Of a stretch of 64,000 nucleotides of DNA, positions 34,362 through 43,884 are shown one piece after another. Within the stretch, counting starts at the first letter, position 1. Every line of letters starts with the position of its first letter. The stretch is from Armatimonadota bacterium (GTDB lineage: Bacteria; Armatimonadota; UBA5829). Under the pieces are notes generated by a model. The model made no database searches and was not told the DNA's origin. It was given only the letters and a program-made list of their open reading frames with translations. The stretch is taken from positions 1 through 64,000 of the forward strand of contig JAMCYN010000020.1 of NCBI GenBank assembly GCA_023474015.1, in the 5' to 3' direction. The translations under genes were made by a program, and so were the position numbers.

Positions 34362-34370
34362 TGGTATTAT
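34362..34370 (+). promoter_or_regulatory. Promoter for a leaderless transcript
   Basis: TGGTATTAT (extended -10; TATTAT at 34365-34370) ends 6 nt before the ATG at 34377, so transcription should begin at or next to the start codon. No ribosome site is present. Confidence 0.6.
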
Positions 34371-34376
34371 CTTAGT

Positions 34377-35576
34377 ATGAGCAAGAAGACCGGAACGATC
34401 CTCGTGGTAGATGACGAGCCCAACATTCGACGCGTCCTGGAGGCTGTTTTGTCCCGGGACGGCCACAAGGTTATTACCGCCGAGAACGGCAAGAAGGGTC
34501 TGGATGTCCTGTCCAAGGACGATTCGGTGGATGTCCTGATCAGCGACCTGATCATGCCCGACATTAATGGCGTCGAGTTGCTCGCGGCCGCCAAGGAAAT
34601 CAAGCCGAGCATGCCGGTGCTGATGATTACAGCCCACGGCACGATCAAGAGCGCCGTTGACGCCATGAAGATGGGAGCTCTGGACTATATTCCCAAGCCA
34701 TTCGACCTCGATGAGATCAAGCTGGTTATCAAGAACGCCCTCGATTGCGGGGAAGTGGCCAGGGAAACGGCCAAGGCTGCGGTCGCGACCGCGGCAAGAA
34801 AAATGACCTGCGGTGTCGGAACTATGGTCGGATCAAGCCCCGCTATGCTCGAGGTCTTCCAGATGGTCGAACGAATAAAAGACAGCCGGGCGTCGGTGCT
34901 GATCCGTGGAGAGAGCGGGACCGGCAAGGAGGGCGTCGCGCGCGCGCTGCACTATTGCTCGATACGCGCCGACAAGCCTTTTGTGCCCGTGGCATGTGTA
35001 GCTTTATCCGAGCAGCTTCTGCAAAGTGAGCTATTCGGTCATGAAAAGGGCTCGTTCACCGGCGCGGTCGGGCAGAAGAAGGGCCGCTTTGAGATGGCCA
35101 ACCACGGCACGCTGTTCCTCGACGAGATCGGCGACATCCCGCCCACGGTTCAGATGATGCTGCTGCGCGTGTTACAGGAGCGTGAGTTCGAGCGAGTCGG
35201 CGGAAACGAGACGATCAAGGTGGACGTGAGGATGGTCACCGCCACGAACCAGAAGCTCGAAAAGCTGGTCGAGGAGGGCAAGTTCCGTGAAGACCTGTTC
35301 TACCGCCTGCAAGTGATCACTGTCAGCATGCCGCCACTGCGCGAGCGCACCGAGGATATCCCGGCGCTGATCGAGCACTTCATCGAAATGTACGCCAAAG
35401 ACAACGGCAAGAAGGTCGATCATCCCAGCCCGGAGGCGCTTGAACTCATGATGACATACAAATGGCCCGGCAACGTGCGCGAGCTTGAGAACACCATCGA
35501 GCGCGCGGTCGTGCTTGCCGACGCGGACGCGAGGTTCATCACGCCCGATCTGTTGCCGAAGTCGATCGCCGGGTAG
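34377..35576 (+). CDS. NtrC-like response regulator with sigma-54 AAA+ domain but no HTH
   Basis: 399 aa. Receiver domain (1-115; acidic DDEP, phospho-Asp in DVLISDLIMPD, Lys in YIPKPF); AAA+ domain (about 150-385) with Walker A GESGTGKE, sigma-54 contact loop GSFTGA (usual GAFTGA), Walker B GTLFLDEIGD and arginine-finger region NVRELENTIERAVVL. The protein ends about 15 residues after this, so the Fis-type DNA-binding domain of full-length members (about 450 aa) is absent and no HTH is seen downstream. It may activate sigma-54 promoters from solution, as FlgR-type regulators do. Apparently leaderless. Partner kinase lies just upstream. Confidence 0.92.
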   Translation: MSKKTGTILVVDDEPNIRRVLEAVLSRDGHKVITAENGKKGLDVLSKDDSVDVLISDLIMPDINGVELLAAAKEIKPSMPVLMITAHGTIKSAVDAMKMGALDYIPKPFDLDEIKLVIKNALDCGEVARETAKAAVATAARKMTCGVGTMVGSSPAMLEVFQMVERIKDSRASVLIRGESGTGKEGVARALHYCSIRADKPFVPVACVALSEQLLQSELFGHEKGSFTGAVGQKKGRFEMANHGTLFLDEIGDIPPTVQMMLLRVLQEREFERVGGNETIKVDVRMVTATNQKLEKLVEEGKFREDLFYRLQVITVSMPPLRERTEDIPALIEHFIEMYAKDNGKKVDHPSPEALELMMTYKWPGNVRELENTIERAVVLADADARFITPDLLPKSIAG

Positions 35577-35745
35577 GGTTCCCAGGCGAATAAAAAACTC
35601 CTCAAAACGAAATAGCTCACAGCCATCCGCAGGCAATTTGGCGGACATCAACCCTTGCCGTTTCCCCCACCGCACTTTGTGGGTATTACTCATCCGTACA
35701 GACATCCTCGCCCGTACCACTATGGGATCAAGGAGTTGATTTTCA

Positions 35746-37863
35746 GTGGAACCTGTCACACCGAATTTGATACGCGGCCCGCGCCTCCGCTCCGCCGGCC
35801 TGATTGTCGCCTCGGCGGCTATCACGCTCCTGATCTGTTCAGCGAGCCTTGCGGCGATCACCAAGGGGCCTCAAATGGTCGAGTTGCAGGCAATCGCAAC
35901 CGGCCTGACAGCCCCTATCGCCCTCGCTCACACCAGCGACAGCCGGCTCTTCATCGTGGACCAGACCGGCAAGGTCCTGATCTACCAGAACGGCGGCGTG
36001 CTGCCGACTCCGTTCCTCGACGTATCCTCCAAGATCACCCCGCTCACCCCAGGCTACGACGAACGGGGGCTTCTGGGGATGGCCTTTCATCCGAACAATG
36101 CAGCCAACGGCAAGTTCTACGTTCACTACACTGCCCCGACCGCGACCACTAACTGGGACCACAAGAACGTCGTTTCTGAGTTCACCGTGTCCGGCAATCC
36201 GAGCATTGCCAACGCGGCGTCCGAGCGGGTGCTGCTCACATTCGACCACCCGCAGTCCAATCACAACGGCGGGACTATCGCGTTCGGAGCCGACGGCAAG
36301 CTCTACATAGCATCCGGCGACGGCGGCAACGCCAATGACGAGGACCCCGCCGGCAGCCCGATAGTCGGCCATACTCCGTCCACCGGCAATGCGCAGGATC
36401 TCACCAAACTGCTCGGCAAAATCCTACGCATCGACGTGGACAGCATGGACGCCGGCATGCAATATCATATCCCCGCCGATAACCCGTTCGTGGGCAATCC
36501 GTCGGCGCAAAAAGAAATATACGCCTACGGCTTCCGCAATCCATACAGCTTCTCATTTGACCGTGGGGGCACGCACCGGCTGTTTGCCGGTGACGTGGGA
36601 CAGAACACGGTCGAGGAAGTCGACATAGTCACGAGCGGCGGTAACTACGGCTGGAAAGCGAAAGAGGGCACGCATGTGTTCGATCCGCTGCTCCCGCAGA
36701 CCGGTTACGTCGACCCCATCGCCGAGTATCTCCATTCCGACGGCGGGACCGCGACCATCGGCGGCTACGTCTATCGAGGCACGGCTATTCCGTCGCTGGC
36801 GGGCAAGTATGTTTTCGGCGAACTGAGCAGGGATTTCAACGACTTCCCGACCGGCAAAGGGCGTCTGTTCTACCTGAACGAATCGACCCCGGGTGTCTTC
36901 TCGATGTTCGAGATGAAAATCGGACCCAATGACCGTCCGCTCGGGCCGGTCTACATTAAGGGCTTCGGTGAGGACAACGGCGGCGAGCTTTACATTCTGA
37001 CCACCGGCGAGATCGGCCCCCAGGGAACCTCGGGCCAGATTCTGAAGCTCGCGCCATCGACTGTCGGCGTGGAAATCAGCAGCTTCGCGTTTAACCCCGC
37101 CACGGTCAAGATATTGCCCGGAGATTCGGTTACCTGGACCAACCGCGACGCCTTCGCCCACACCACCACCAGCGGAACCGGGACCCCACCGGTGGCCGAC
37201 GGCATCTGGAACTCCGGCAGCCTTGGCCTGAACGCATCGTTCACCCGGGTGTTCCCTACGTCGGGCACGTTCCCGTATTTCTGCTCGTTCCACACGACTA
37301 TGAGAGGCACGGTGCTCGTCGCCTCGCCCATAAGCCCTACAGCCGCGGCCGCGCTCGGTGACGGCAGTTCGGCGGCGCTGCAGGGTGTGGTCGTCACGGG
37401 CATTTTTCCAGGCGGGTTCTGGGTCGAGTCCACCGACCGGCTCGGGGGTATCTACGTGGCCTCGTCGTTTATTCCAGTGATGAGCCAGGGCCTCGATATC
37501 ATAGGCTCGATCACCACCGTCAATGGCCGCAAGACCCTTAACGCGGAGGTCATCCGCCCCACTGACAAAGTCACCTCCGCAATCAAGCCTATTGGGTTCG
37601 TGAACAAGTTCCTCGGCGTCGCCCCCAACAACCCCGGCATTCTTGTGAGAGTCTGGGGGATGGCGACGGCCGACCAGGGCACTGACTACTTCACGATCAG
37701 CGACGGCTCCCCCGGCGTGGTTGTGAAAATCCAGAGCGGATCGTTGATCAAACCCTTGCCCAACACAGGCCAGGTGTTCGTCAACGGGATAGAATCGAGC
37801 GAGGGCGTGCCCGCACAGCTTGTGGTGATTCCCAGAAGCCAGGCGGATATCGAAGGACCGTAG
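35746..37863 (+). CDS. Secreted sorbosone/glucose dehydrogenase-like propeller fused to a cupredoxin
   Basis: 705 aa. Signal peptide about residues 14-37 (SAGLIVASAAITLLICSASL). Residues about 45-440 form a GSDH/PQQ-type beta-propeller (LFIVDQTGKVLIYQNGG, DERGLLGMAFHPN, NGGTIAFGADGKLYIASGDG, EIYAYGFRNPYSFSFDRGG). About 445-530 is a cupredoxin (FAFNPATVKILPGDSVTWTN) with all type 1 copper ligands: His in FAHTTT, Cys and His in YFCSFHTTM, and Met. About 540-705 resembles an OB-fold module. The copper domain could take electrons from the propeller. GTG start with AAGGAG 10 nt upstream. The 166-nt gap before it shows nothing. Confidence 0.82.
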   Translation: MEPVTPNLIRGPRLRSAGLIVASAAITLLICSASLAAITKGPQMVELQAIATGLTAPIALAHTSDSRLFIVDQTGKVLIYQNGGVLPTPFLDVSSKITPLTPGYDERGLLGMAFHPNNAANGKFYVHYTAPTATTNWDHKNVVSEFTVSGNPSIANAASERVLLTFDHPQSNHNGGTIAFGADGKLYIASGDGGNANDEDPAGSPIVGHTPSTGNAQDLTKLLGKILRIDVDSMDAGMQYHIPADNPFVGNPSAQKEIYAYGFRNPYSFSFDRGGTHRLFAGDVGQNTVEEVDIVTSGGNYGWKAKEGTHVFDPLLPQTGYVDPIAEYLHSDGGTATIGGYVYRGTAIPSLAGKYVFGELSRDFNDFPTGKGRLFYLNESTPGVFSMFEMKIGPNDRPLGPVYIKGFGEDNGGELYILTTGEIGPQGTSGQILKLAPSTVGVEISSFAFNPATVKILPGDSVTWTNRDAFAHTTTSGTGTPPVADGIWNSGSLGLNASFTRVFPTSGTFPYFCSFHTTMRGTVLVASPISPTAAAALGDGSSAALQGVVVTGIFPGGFWVESTDRLGGIYVASSFIPVMSQGLDIIGSITTVNGRKTLNAEVIRPTDKVTSAIKPIGFVNKFLGVAPNNPGILVRVWGMATADQGTDYFTISDGSPGVVVKIQSGSLIKPLPNTGQVFVNGIESSEGVPAQLVVIPRSQADIEGP

Positions 37864-37875
37864 GTCCATTGCGGC

Positions 37876-37904
37876 CTGAGAACCGACCCCGTATCTGCTA
37901 TAAT
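37876..37904 (+). promoter_or_regulatory. Promoter of pcrA
   Basis: CTGAGA (37876-37881), 17-nt spacer, TATAAT (37899-37904), then 9 nt to the ATG. The start site would fall 0-3 nt from the start codon and no ribosome site is present, so this is a second probable leaderless gene. Confidence 0.65.
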
Positions 37905-37913
37905 ATATCCCGT

Positions 37914-40073
37914 ATGGAAACGAAGATACTCAATGACCTGAATGAGCAGCAGCAGGCGGCTGTTTTGCACGACAAAGGGCCTGTTCTTGTGTTCGCTGGG
38001 GCGGGCAGCGGGAAGACCAGGGTACTCACCTATCGAATCGCCAACCTCATCAAGTCGCTCGGAGTGCGCCCCTATAACATCCTCGCGGTGACGTTCACCA
38101 ACAAGGCCGCCAACGAGATGAAGGAGCGGATCGAGGCGCTTCTGGGGGAAGGCGCGGGCCGAATGTGGGCGGGGACGTTCCACGGGATATGCGCCAGGGT
38201 CCTGCGCGAGAAGGGCGAGGAGATCGGCATCGACCGCAACTTCACCATCTTCGATGACGGCGACCAGTTGGCCCTGATCCGCGAGTCGATGGAACACCTT
38301 GGCTGGGATCAGAAGAGTTACAATCCGCGCGAACTGCTCAATCTGATCTCACGCGCAAAGGAACAGCTTGTGCTGCCTGACGAGTTCGGGCGGAGGTTCG
38401 TGGGCCAAAAAGAGAACGCCGCCGAGCGCGTATACCACGTCTACCAGGCCAAGCTCGCCCAGAACCGCGCGCTGGACTTTGACGACCTCATAATGTATGC
38501 CGTCCTGCTGCTCAAGAACCGGCCCGCCGTGCTGGAGCACTACCAGAACCGGTTTCATTACGTGCTGGTCGATGAGTATCAGGATATCAACTACTCCCAG
38601 TATCAGCTCGTTCGCCTCTTGGCGGCGAAGCACGGCAACATCTTCTGCGTCGGCGATGACGATCAGTCGATCTATCGATGGAGGGGCGCGGACGTCGGGA
38701 TTATCCTCCAATTCGAGGCCGACTACCCCAACGCGACTGTCTACAAGCTGGAGCAGAACTACCGCTCCACGAAGAAGATCCTCGAGGCCGCCCATCACGT
38801 GGTCAAACGCAATCGGGGCCGCGCGAACAAGAAGCTTTGGACCGAAAACGACGAGGGCTGCGACATCGAGATCATCGAATCCGCCAATGAACTCGACGAG
38901 GCGAGCAACATCGCCCGCTCCATCGAGGACAAAACCGTCTTTGGCAATCGGGACTACTCCGATGTCGTGATCCTGTATCGAATGAACGCCCAGTCGCGCG
39001 TCTTTGAAGAGGCTCTGATCAACAGGCGCATACCATATCGCCTCATAGGGGCCGTGCGGTTCTACGAGCGCAAGGAAATCAAGGACATCCTGGCGTACCT
39101 GCGGCTGGCGGCGAACCCTTACGAGACCGTCAGCCTGAGGCGGGTCATCAATATGCCCACGCGAGGGATCGGGCAGACCTCGTTCTCCAGGCTGGAAATG
39201 TTCGCGATTCACGAGGAGATAACGCTCTTCGAGGCGCTGCGGCGCGTCGAGGAAGCCACCGACATCCCCAAGCGCGCGCGCAACGCGATGGCGGCCTTCG
39301 CGGAACTGGTAAGTCACCTCCACGAGATGAGCGCCACGGCCTCTGTCCGCAGGCTGGTCGAGGAGATATTGCTGCTGTCCGGCTACGTGCAGGCGCTCAA
39401 GGACGAGCACACGATGGAGAGCCAGTCGCGGCTGGAAAACGTGCAGGAACTCCTGTCGGTGACGGAGCAGTTCGGCTCTGGCGGCGCTGACGCGAGTTTG
39501 CAGGCGTTCCTTGAGAATGTCGCGCTGATTTCCGATATCGACACCTACGACGAGTCCGGCAAGGCGATCACCCTGATGACTCTGCACGCGGCGAAGGGGC
39601 TGGAGTTCCCGATAGTCTACATGGCGGGGATGGAAGAGGGGTTGTTCCCGCACAGACGCTCGTTCGACGACCGCGAAGAGCTCGAAGAAGAACGGCGGCT
39701 GTGCTACGTCGGCATGACGCGCGCGCGTGAAGAACTCAAGTTCTCCTACGCGCACCAGCGCATGCTGATGGGCCAGATTCAGCGCAGCGACGTCTCCCGC
39801 TTCATCCGAGAAATCCCCGAGGAACTATTCGCCGAGACCCTTCCCAGACGCCGTCAGGCATCCAACACTACCTGGCGCACCGAGTTCAAGCCCGCTCGCC
39901 CCAGCGGCTCGGCCACGTTCAGGCCCGGCCAAAAGGTCGTGCACGGGGAGTTCGGTAGAGGCATCGTGCTCAACTCCACCGGCGTCGGCGGTGAGGAGCA
40001 GGTGACGGTGGCGTTCGACGGCGAGGGGATTAAGAAGCTGGTGGTGGCTTACGCGGGGTTGGAGAAGGTGTAG
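37914..40073 (+). CDS. pcrA: ATP-dependent DNA helicase PcrA/UvrD
   Basis: 719 aa, superfamily 1A 3'-5' helicase. Motifs: Q-motif LNEQQQAAV, Walker A FAGAGSGKT, VTFTNKAANEMKER, VDEYQDIN, GDDDQSIYRWRGAD, QNYRST, TLHAAKGLEFPIVY and VGMTRAREEL. A C-terminal PcrA-type domain (RPGQKVVHGEFGRGIVLN) binds RNA polymerase in PcrA. It acts in repair and replication restart. The ATG at 37914 lies right after its -10 box; the frame is open 15 codons further but upstream of the promoter. Confidence 0.96.
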   Translation: METKILNDLNEQQQAAVLHDKGPVLVFAGAGSGKTRVLTYRIANLIKSLGVRPYNILAVTFTNKAANEMKERIEALLGEGAGRMWAGTFHGICARVLREKGEEIGIDRNFTIFDDGDQLALIRESMEHLGWDQKSYNPRELLNLISRAKEQLVLPDEFGRRFVGQKENAAERVYHVYQAKLAQNRALDFDDLIMYAVLLLKNRPAVLEHYQNRFHYVLVDEYQDINYSQYQLVRLLAAKHGNIFCVGDDDQSIYRWRGADVGIILQFEADYPNATVYKLEQNYRSTKKILEAAHHVVKRNRGRANKKLWTENDEGCDIEIIESANELDEASNIARSIEDKTVFGNRDYSDVVILYRMNAQSRVFEEALINRRIPYRLIGAVRFYERKEIKDILAYLRLAANPYETVSLRRVINMPTRGIGQTSFSRLEMFAIHEEITLFEALRRVEEATDIPKRARNAMAAFAELVSHLHEMSATASVRRLVEEILLLSGYVQALKDEHTMESQSRLENVQELLSVTEQFGSGGADASLQAFLENVALISDIDTYDESGKAITLMTLHAAKGLEFPIVYMAGMEEGLFPHRRSFDDREELEEERRLCYVGMTRAREELKFSYAHQRMLMGQIQRSDVSRFIREIPEELFAETLPRRRQASNTTWRTEFKPARPSGSATFRPGQKVVHGEFGRGIVLNSTGVGGEEQVTVAFDGEGIKKLVVAYAGLEKV

Positions 40074-40089
40074 GTTCTGCAACCACCAC

Positions 40090-40425
40090 GCCCCGGTATT
40101 TCGGGATTTGAGTGGAGCCGAAGGCGAAACGGAAATCCCGAAACCGCCGGGCGCACGATCCACCGCACTACGGGCAATGCACCGAAATGCGCCACATCCT
40201 CGGCATATTCAGATAGGCTTGTCTCTCCGCTGTTACCTCCTGTTCGTTTCGGGATTTCCGGAGCGGACGATTACTCAAACTCACCGCCGTGCGGCCGTGC
40301 CCGCTCCTCAAATCTCGAAACGAACCCGACCCACGTTATAAGCGCCAAAAGCCTCGGCGGGAGTCCCTTCCTCCCTTCCCCTTTCGCGTCCTTCGCGCCC
40401 CTTCGCGTAATTCGCGATTCAAAAC
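40090..40425. repeat. Inverted-repeat cluster between pcrA and rodZ
   Basis: No gene in 40074-40548. 40090-40153 is a hairpin (TTTCGGGATTT facing AAATCCCGAAA). 40242-40268 and 40299-40325 are a ~27-nt imperfect inverted pair (GTTCGTTTCGGGATTT type). 40370-40420 has CTTTCGCGTCCTTCGCGCC tandem words. They probably end both convergent transcripts. The rest (40426-40548) shows nothing. Confidence 0.7.
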
Positions 40426-40548
40426 ACCCCCACTCCACGCTCAGCATGCGCCCAATCAACAACCCGTGAACAACATCTAACTGAAATACACCGACAATAC
40501 TTATGACGGAATGGCGCGCACGGCGTTGTATCAAACTCCACCGCGGTG

Positions 40549-41394
40549 TTAGGGAGAAACCGGGTTTGAAGGCGGCGCGGCGGGCGCTGCGTTCGCATCG
40601 GGGGCCACGGGCACGGGTCTTAGCTCGGGGAGTGTGTATTCCTTCGTGGCCGCCAGCCTGGGGTCGCCTATGATCGGCTGCGTGACACCGTTCAACTTTA
40701 TCTGCACCCCGGCAGGCTGGCCGACGCGTATCTTGATGCTCTTCTTCGCTTCCCATGCGCGGGTTTCGCCTTTTTGCATGACGCCCTCGTAGTCCTTCTT
40801 ACCATCCACCGTGACGCGGACCCAATCGGGGACGAGAGCAGAAACCTGGAGGACCAGTCTCTCCGGCGCCGGAGGCTGCTCCGGCTTCGGCTGTTCGGAT
40901 TTTGGCGTGCCCTCGGGCTTTTTCGGGATAATCGGCTCGACCTTCGGAAGGGTCGCCACCTCGCGCTTATCCGGGGTGGCAGGGACCTCCGACGGCGCCT
41001 TGGCGATGTTTCGGCGCTCCTCGCTCGCCATGCGATAGAAATAGGCCGCCACACCGACACCCGCCAGCACGACCAACAGCAGAAACGCATAGCCGACGGC
41101 CTTCCATGGGGAACGCCGCGAAGGCTGGGGAACGGCCTTGATCTCCTGCGCCGATCCCCAATTGTCCTCGTATCTGGTCAGCAGCGCACCGCTGTCAAGC
41201 CCAAGGTAATTCGCGTAGTCCCGCAGGAATGCTCGCGCATAGACGCGGTTCGGAAAGTAGTCGAACCTGTCATCCTCTAGCGCGGAGAGATTGTGCGCCG
41301 TAATCTTGGTCGCGTCGTGCACTTCATCCAGCGACAGCCCCCGCCGCTCTCTTTCAACCTTCAGTATCGATCCTATGGTTGCCGTGTTTTCCAT
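40549..41394 (-). CDS. rodZ: RodZ-like cell-shape protein
   Basis: 281 aa. Cytoplasmic HTH_25 domain (GSILKVERERRGLSLDEVHD to YARAFLRDYANYLGLD, about 8-70), one transmembrane helix (about 98-118, AVGYAFLLLVVLAGVGVAAY), a Pro/Lys-rich linker and a DUF4115 periplasmic domain (about 180-265). In E. coli RodZ links MreB to the elongation machinery. ATG 41394 with GAGG 5 nt upstream. It ends in an Ala/Pro-rich tail. Confidence 0.88.
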   Translation of the reverse strand: MENTATIGSILKVERERRGLSLDEVHDATKITAHNLSALEDDRFDYFPNRVYARAFLRDYANYLGLDSGALLTRYEDNWGSAQEIKAVPQPSRRSPWKAVGYAFLLLVVLAGVGVAAYFYRMASEERRNIAKAPSEVPATPDKREVATLPKVEPIIPKKPEGTPKSEQPKPEQPPAPERLVLQVSALVPDWVRVTVDGKKDYEGVMQKGETRAWEAKKSIKIRVGQPAGVQIKLNGVTQPIIGDPRLAATKEYTLPELRPVPVAPDANAAPAAPPSNPVSP

Positions 41395-41469
41395 CAAGGC
41401 CTCAATTCATATGGGATGCTCGTTTTTCGCCAATTATTGTACCTGCAAATTGCTTCGCAATCAACATCA

Positions 41470-41633
41470 AAATTAGGGTACAGGGAATAGGGAACAGGGA
41501 ACAGAAGGGAAGTCTAAGTTTGTCCAGCCCCATTCTCTGTTCGTCCGGATTTGCAATCCGGGACGAAAGGGGCAATCTGGGGATTTCCAATCCCTCCCTT
41601 TTCGTGCTTTCGTATTTTCGTTCTTTCGAGTGA
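41470..41633. repeat. Composite repeat block upstream of rodZ
   Basis: 41470-41510: TTCCCT heptamers in reverse (AGGGAATAGGGAACAGGGAA). 41538-41594: second copy of the TTGCAATCCGG hairpin repeat, reversed. 41595-41632: CTTTCGTGCTTTCGTATTTT-type array. Three families occur side by side. Confidence 0.78.
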
Positions 41634-41653
41634 AAGAGATTCCCCGCAGGACC

Positions 41654-43039
41654 CTACTCTTCCTCGGCCTCGGCTGTGCGGGGCGCGGACTCGGCGTTAA
41701 CCATGCGAACCGGCATCTCGACGGTGAAGGTGCTGCCGACATCGAGCTCGGTTTCGACCTTAATGGTTCCGCCATAGGAGTCCACGATGTCCTTCACGAT
41801 GGCCAGTCCCAGACCGGTGCCACCCATGCGCCTCGACCTGGCCTTGTCCACCCGATAGAAACGCTCGAATATGCGACCGACCTCCCCATGGGGGATTCCG
41901 ATGCCTGTGTCCTTGACGGAGATCACGAGATTGGAATCTTCTTCATGGGCTGATATATTTACCCTGCCGCCCTCGGGGGTATACTTGACCGCGTTATCCG
42001 CCAGATTGCGAACTAGCTGGAGCATCTGGCTCTCATCGCAGTACTCCACCAGATCCTCCGGCACATCCACTTCGACCGAGACATCCTTCTGCCACGCGAG
42101 CGGCCGGACGACATCGACGGCCCGGTTTATTATCTCGGATACCGTGATATGCTCGTTTTGGCCCTTGGCGATGCCGTAGTCGCGCTTGGCGATCTCGAGC
42201 AGATCGTCTATGAGGGCGGACAGCCGCTCGCTCTCGGAAATGATCGTATTGAGAAACCTGTCGACGACTTCCGGGTCGTTTTTCGCGCCCGATATCAGCG
42301 CCTCGGCGGTCGTCCGGACGGCTGTTATCGGCGTTCGGAACTCGTGGCTGACGTTGCTGACAAACTCTCGCTCGTGCATCTGCCGACGGCGCACCTCGCT
42401 CACGTCCTGGATGACCATCATGGCAAAGTCATCCTTGCGCCTGGGGCCGCGTATGGACACGACGCGCGGCGTCAGGACCCGAAGCGGCTGGCCGGGCATC
42501 TTGATCTCGGTCTCCAGAGGAACGTCCGAATCGAGACATTCGTAGGCGAGTTTGGCGAGCTCGGGGTGCAGGTCGCAGTCCTCGATCTTCCGGCCCAGAA
42601 GAGTAGATTTTTTCCGTCCGAACATCTCCTCAGCGGCCGGGTTGCAGAGAGTGATGCGCCCCTCCGAGTCGATTTCCAACACGCCGTTCGCAGTATGCGC
42701 CACGACAGCCTCGGACCAGCGGTTTCTCTGCCGGAGTCTGGTGATGCTCTCGTTAAGCTCCAAAATCGCCGCCTGCAGTTCCTTGTGCCAATACTGAACG
42801 GCGGTATCGACAAGTGACGCCATCTCGATCTTGGCGCGCCCTTCGGCAATACCGCGAATGATGTCCGCCGCCCACCTCATCCATCTCGCCCGAACAGAAG
42901 CCATCAGCGTGTGCAGGGCAACCACCACGGCGAGGAAAACGAGGAACACGAAAAGCCATTCAACCAGGGGCGATACTTTCTTGTCTAACCACCGCGTGAC
43001 GGTGGTCGCCAGGACAGCCAGCAGCGCGGCCGCGCCCAC
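41654..43039 (-). CDS. phoR: PhoR-like membrane sensor histidine kinase
   Basis: 461 aa. Two N-terminal hydrophobic segments (about 2-15 and 27-46), a short linker, a PAS domain (about 108-215; VLEIDSEGRITLCNPAAEEM), HisKA (phospho-His in FVSNVSHEFRTPITAVRTT, about 237) and HATPase_c (NLADNAVKYTPEGG, DTGIGIPHGEVGRIFERF, GTGLGLAIVKDIV). Little extracytoplasmic domain, as in PhoR. It follows its response regulator by 34 nt. The GTG start has no clear ribosome site, so translation may be coupled. The phosphate link is inferred only from family resemblance. Confidence 0.88.
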   Translation of the reverse strand: MGAAALLAVLATTVTRWLDKKVSPLVEWLFVFLVFLAVVVALHTLMASVRARWMRWAADIIRGIAEGRAKIEMASLVDTAVQYWHKELQAAILELNESITRLRQRNRWSEAVVAHTANGVLEIDSEGRITLCNPAAEEMFGRKKSTLLGRKIEDCDLHPELAKLAYECLDSDVPLETEIKMPGQPLRVLTPRVVSIRGPRRKDDFAMMVIQDVSEVRRRQMHEREFVSNVSHEFRTPITAVRTTAEALISGAKNDPEVVDRFLNTIISESERLSALIDDLLEIAKRDYGIAKGQNEHITVSEIINRAVDVVRPLAWQKDVSVEVDVPEDLVEYCDESQMLQLVRNLADNAVKYTPEGGRVNISAHEEDSNLVISVKDTGIGIPHGEVGRIFERFYRVDKARSRRMGGTGLGLAIVKDIVDSYGGTIKVETELDVGSTFTVEMPVRMVNAESAPRTAEAEEE

Positions 43040-43073
43040 GAGATAGGGATTCAGTGGGCTGAACCCGCCGAGC

Positions 43074-43769
43074 TTAGTCTTCGCCGTTGACGATCTTATA
43101 GCCGATACCCCTTACTGTTCGGATGAAGCGCGGGTGGCTGGGGTCCGCCTCGATCCGCTCGCGGAGCCAGCGAACGTGCACATCGAGAGAGCCGGTGTCA
43201 TAGGTCGCGTCCTCGTCCCAGACCTTGCGGAACAGTTCCTCGCGGCTCAGCACCTTGCCCTGGTTCATCATCATCACCCTCAGAAGTTCGAACTGCTTGA
43301 GCGGGAGATGAATCGCTTGGCCATCCACCTTGACCATCCTGCGAGCGACATCCATTTCTATAGCGCCGAGCTTCATATTCGCCCGCTGCTCCTCGTCCTT
43401 GAGGGTCTCGGTGCGCCTGAGCACGGCCCTGACCCGCGCGGCAAGCTCACGCGTGCTGAACGGCTTGGGCACGTAATCGTCCGCGCCCAGTTCCAGCCCG
43501 ACAATGCGGTCGACCTCCTCGGTCTTGGCTGTCAGCATGATGATGGGGATGTTGGACTCCTTCCGAACGATGCGGCAGAGGTCCAGGCCGTTGAGCTTCG
43601 GGAGCATCAGGTCGAGGATAATCAGATCCGGAGAGAATGTCCTAAACGCGGAAAGCCCGACGAGTCCGTCCGGCGCGATCTCCACGGTAAAGCCTTCGCT
43701 CTTTAATGAATACGCCACCGACTCGGCAATCGGGGCTTCGTCTTCGATCAGTAGAATTCTAGCACCCAC
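43074..43769 (-). CDS. phoB: OmpR/PhoB-family response regulator
   Basis: 231 aa. Receiver domain (acidic EDE, phospho-Asp in LIILDLMLPKLNG, Thr in IMLTAKT, Lys in YVPKPFS) and a winged-helix effector domain (about 130-228; LPLKQFELLRVMMMNQGKVL, VDVHVRWLRERIE-type recognition region, RTVRGIGYKI). GTG start after AGGAG. Operon with the PhoR-like kinase. Also similar to RegX3/WalR. Confidence 0.92.
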   Translation of the reverse strand: MGARILLIEDEAPIAESVAYSLKSEGFTVEIAPDGLVGLSAFRTFSPDLIILDLMLPKLNGLDLCRIVRKESNIPIIMLTAKTEEVDRIVGLELGADDYVPKPFSTRELAARVRAVLRRTETLKDEEQRANMKLGAIEMDVARRMVKVDGQAIHLPLKQFELLRVMMMNQGKVLSREELFRKVWDEDATYDTGSLDVHVRWLRERIEADPSHPRFIRTVRGIGYKIVNGED

Positions 43770-43884
43770 GGGCCTGCCTAGCTCCTGTATGTGAAGTAGT
43801 TTGTGCCGACAGGCACGAGTTCATGTTATTGCGAACGCGGGGGAATGTCAAGGAAGCCGCAATACAATAGAAAACGGCGCTCAC

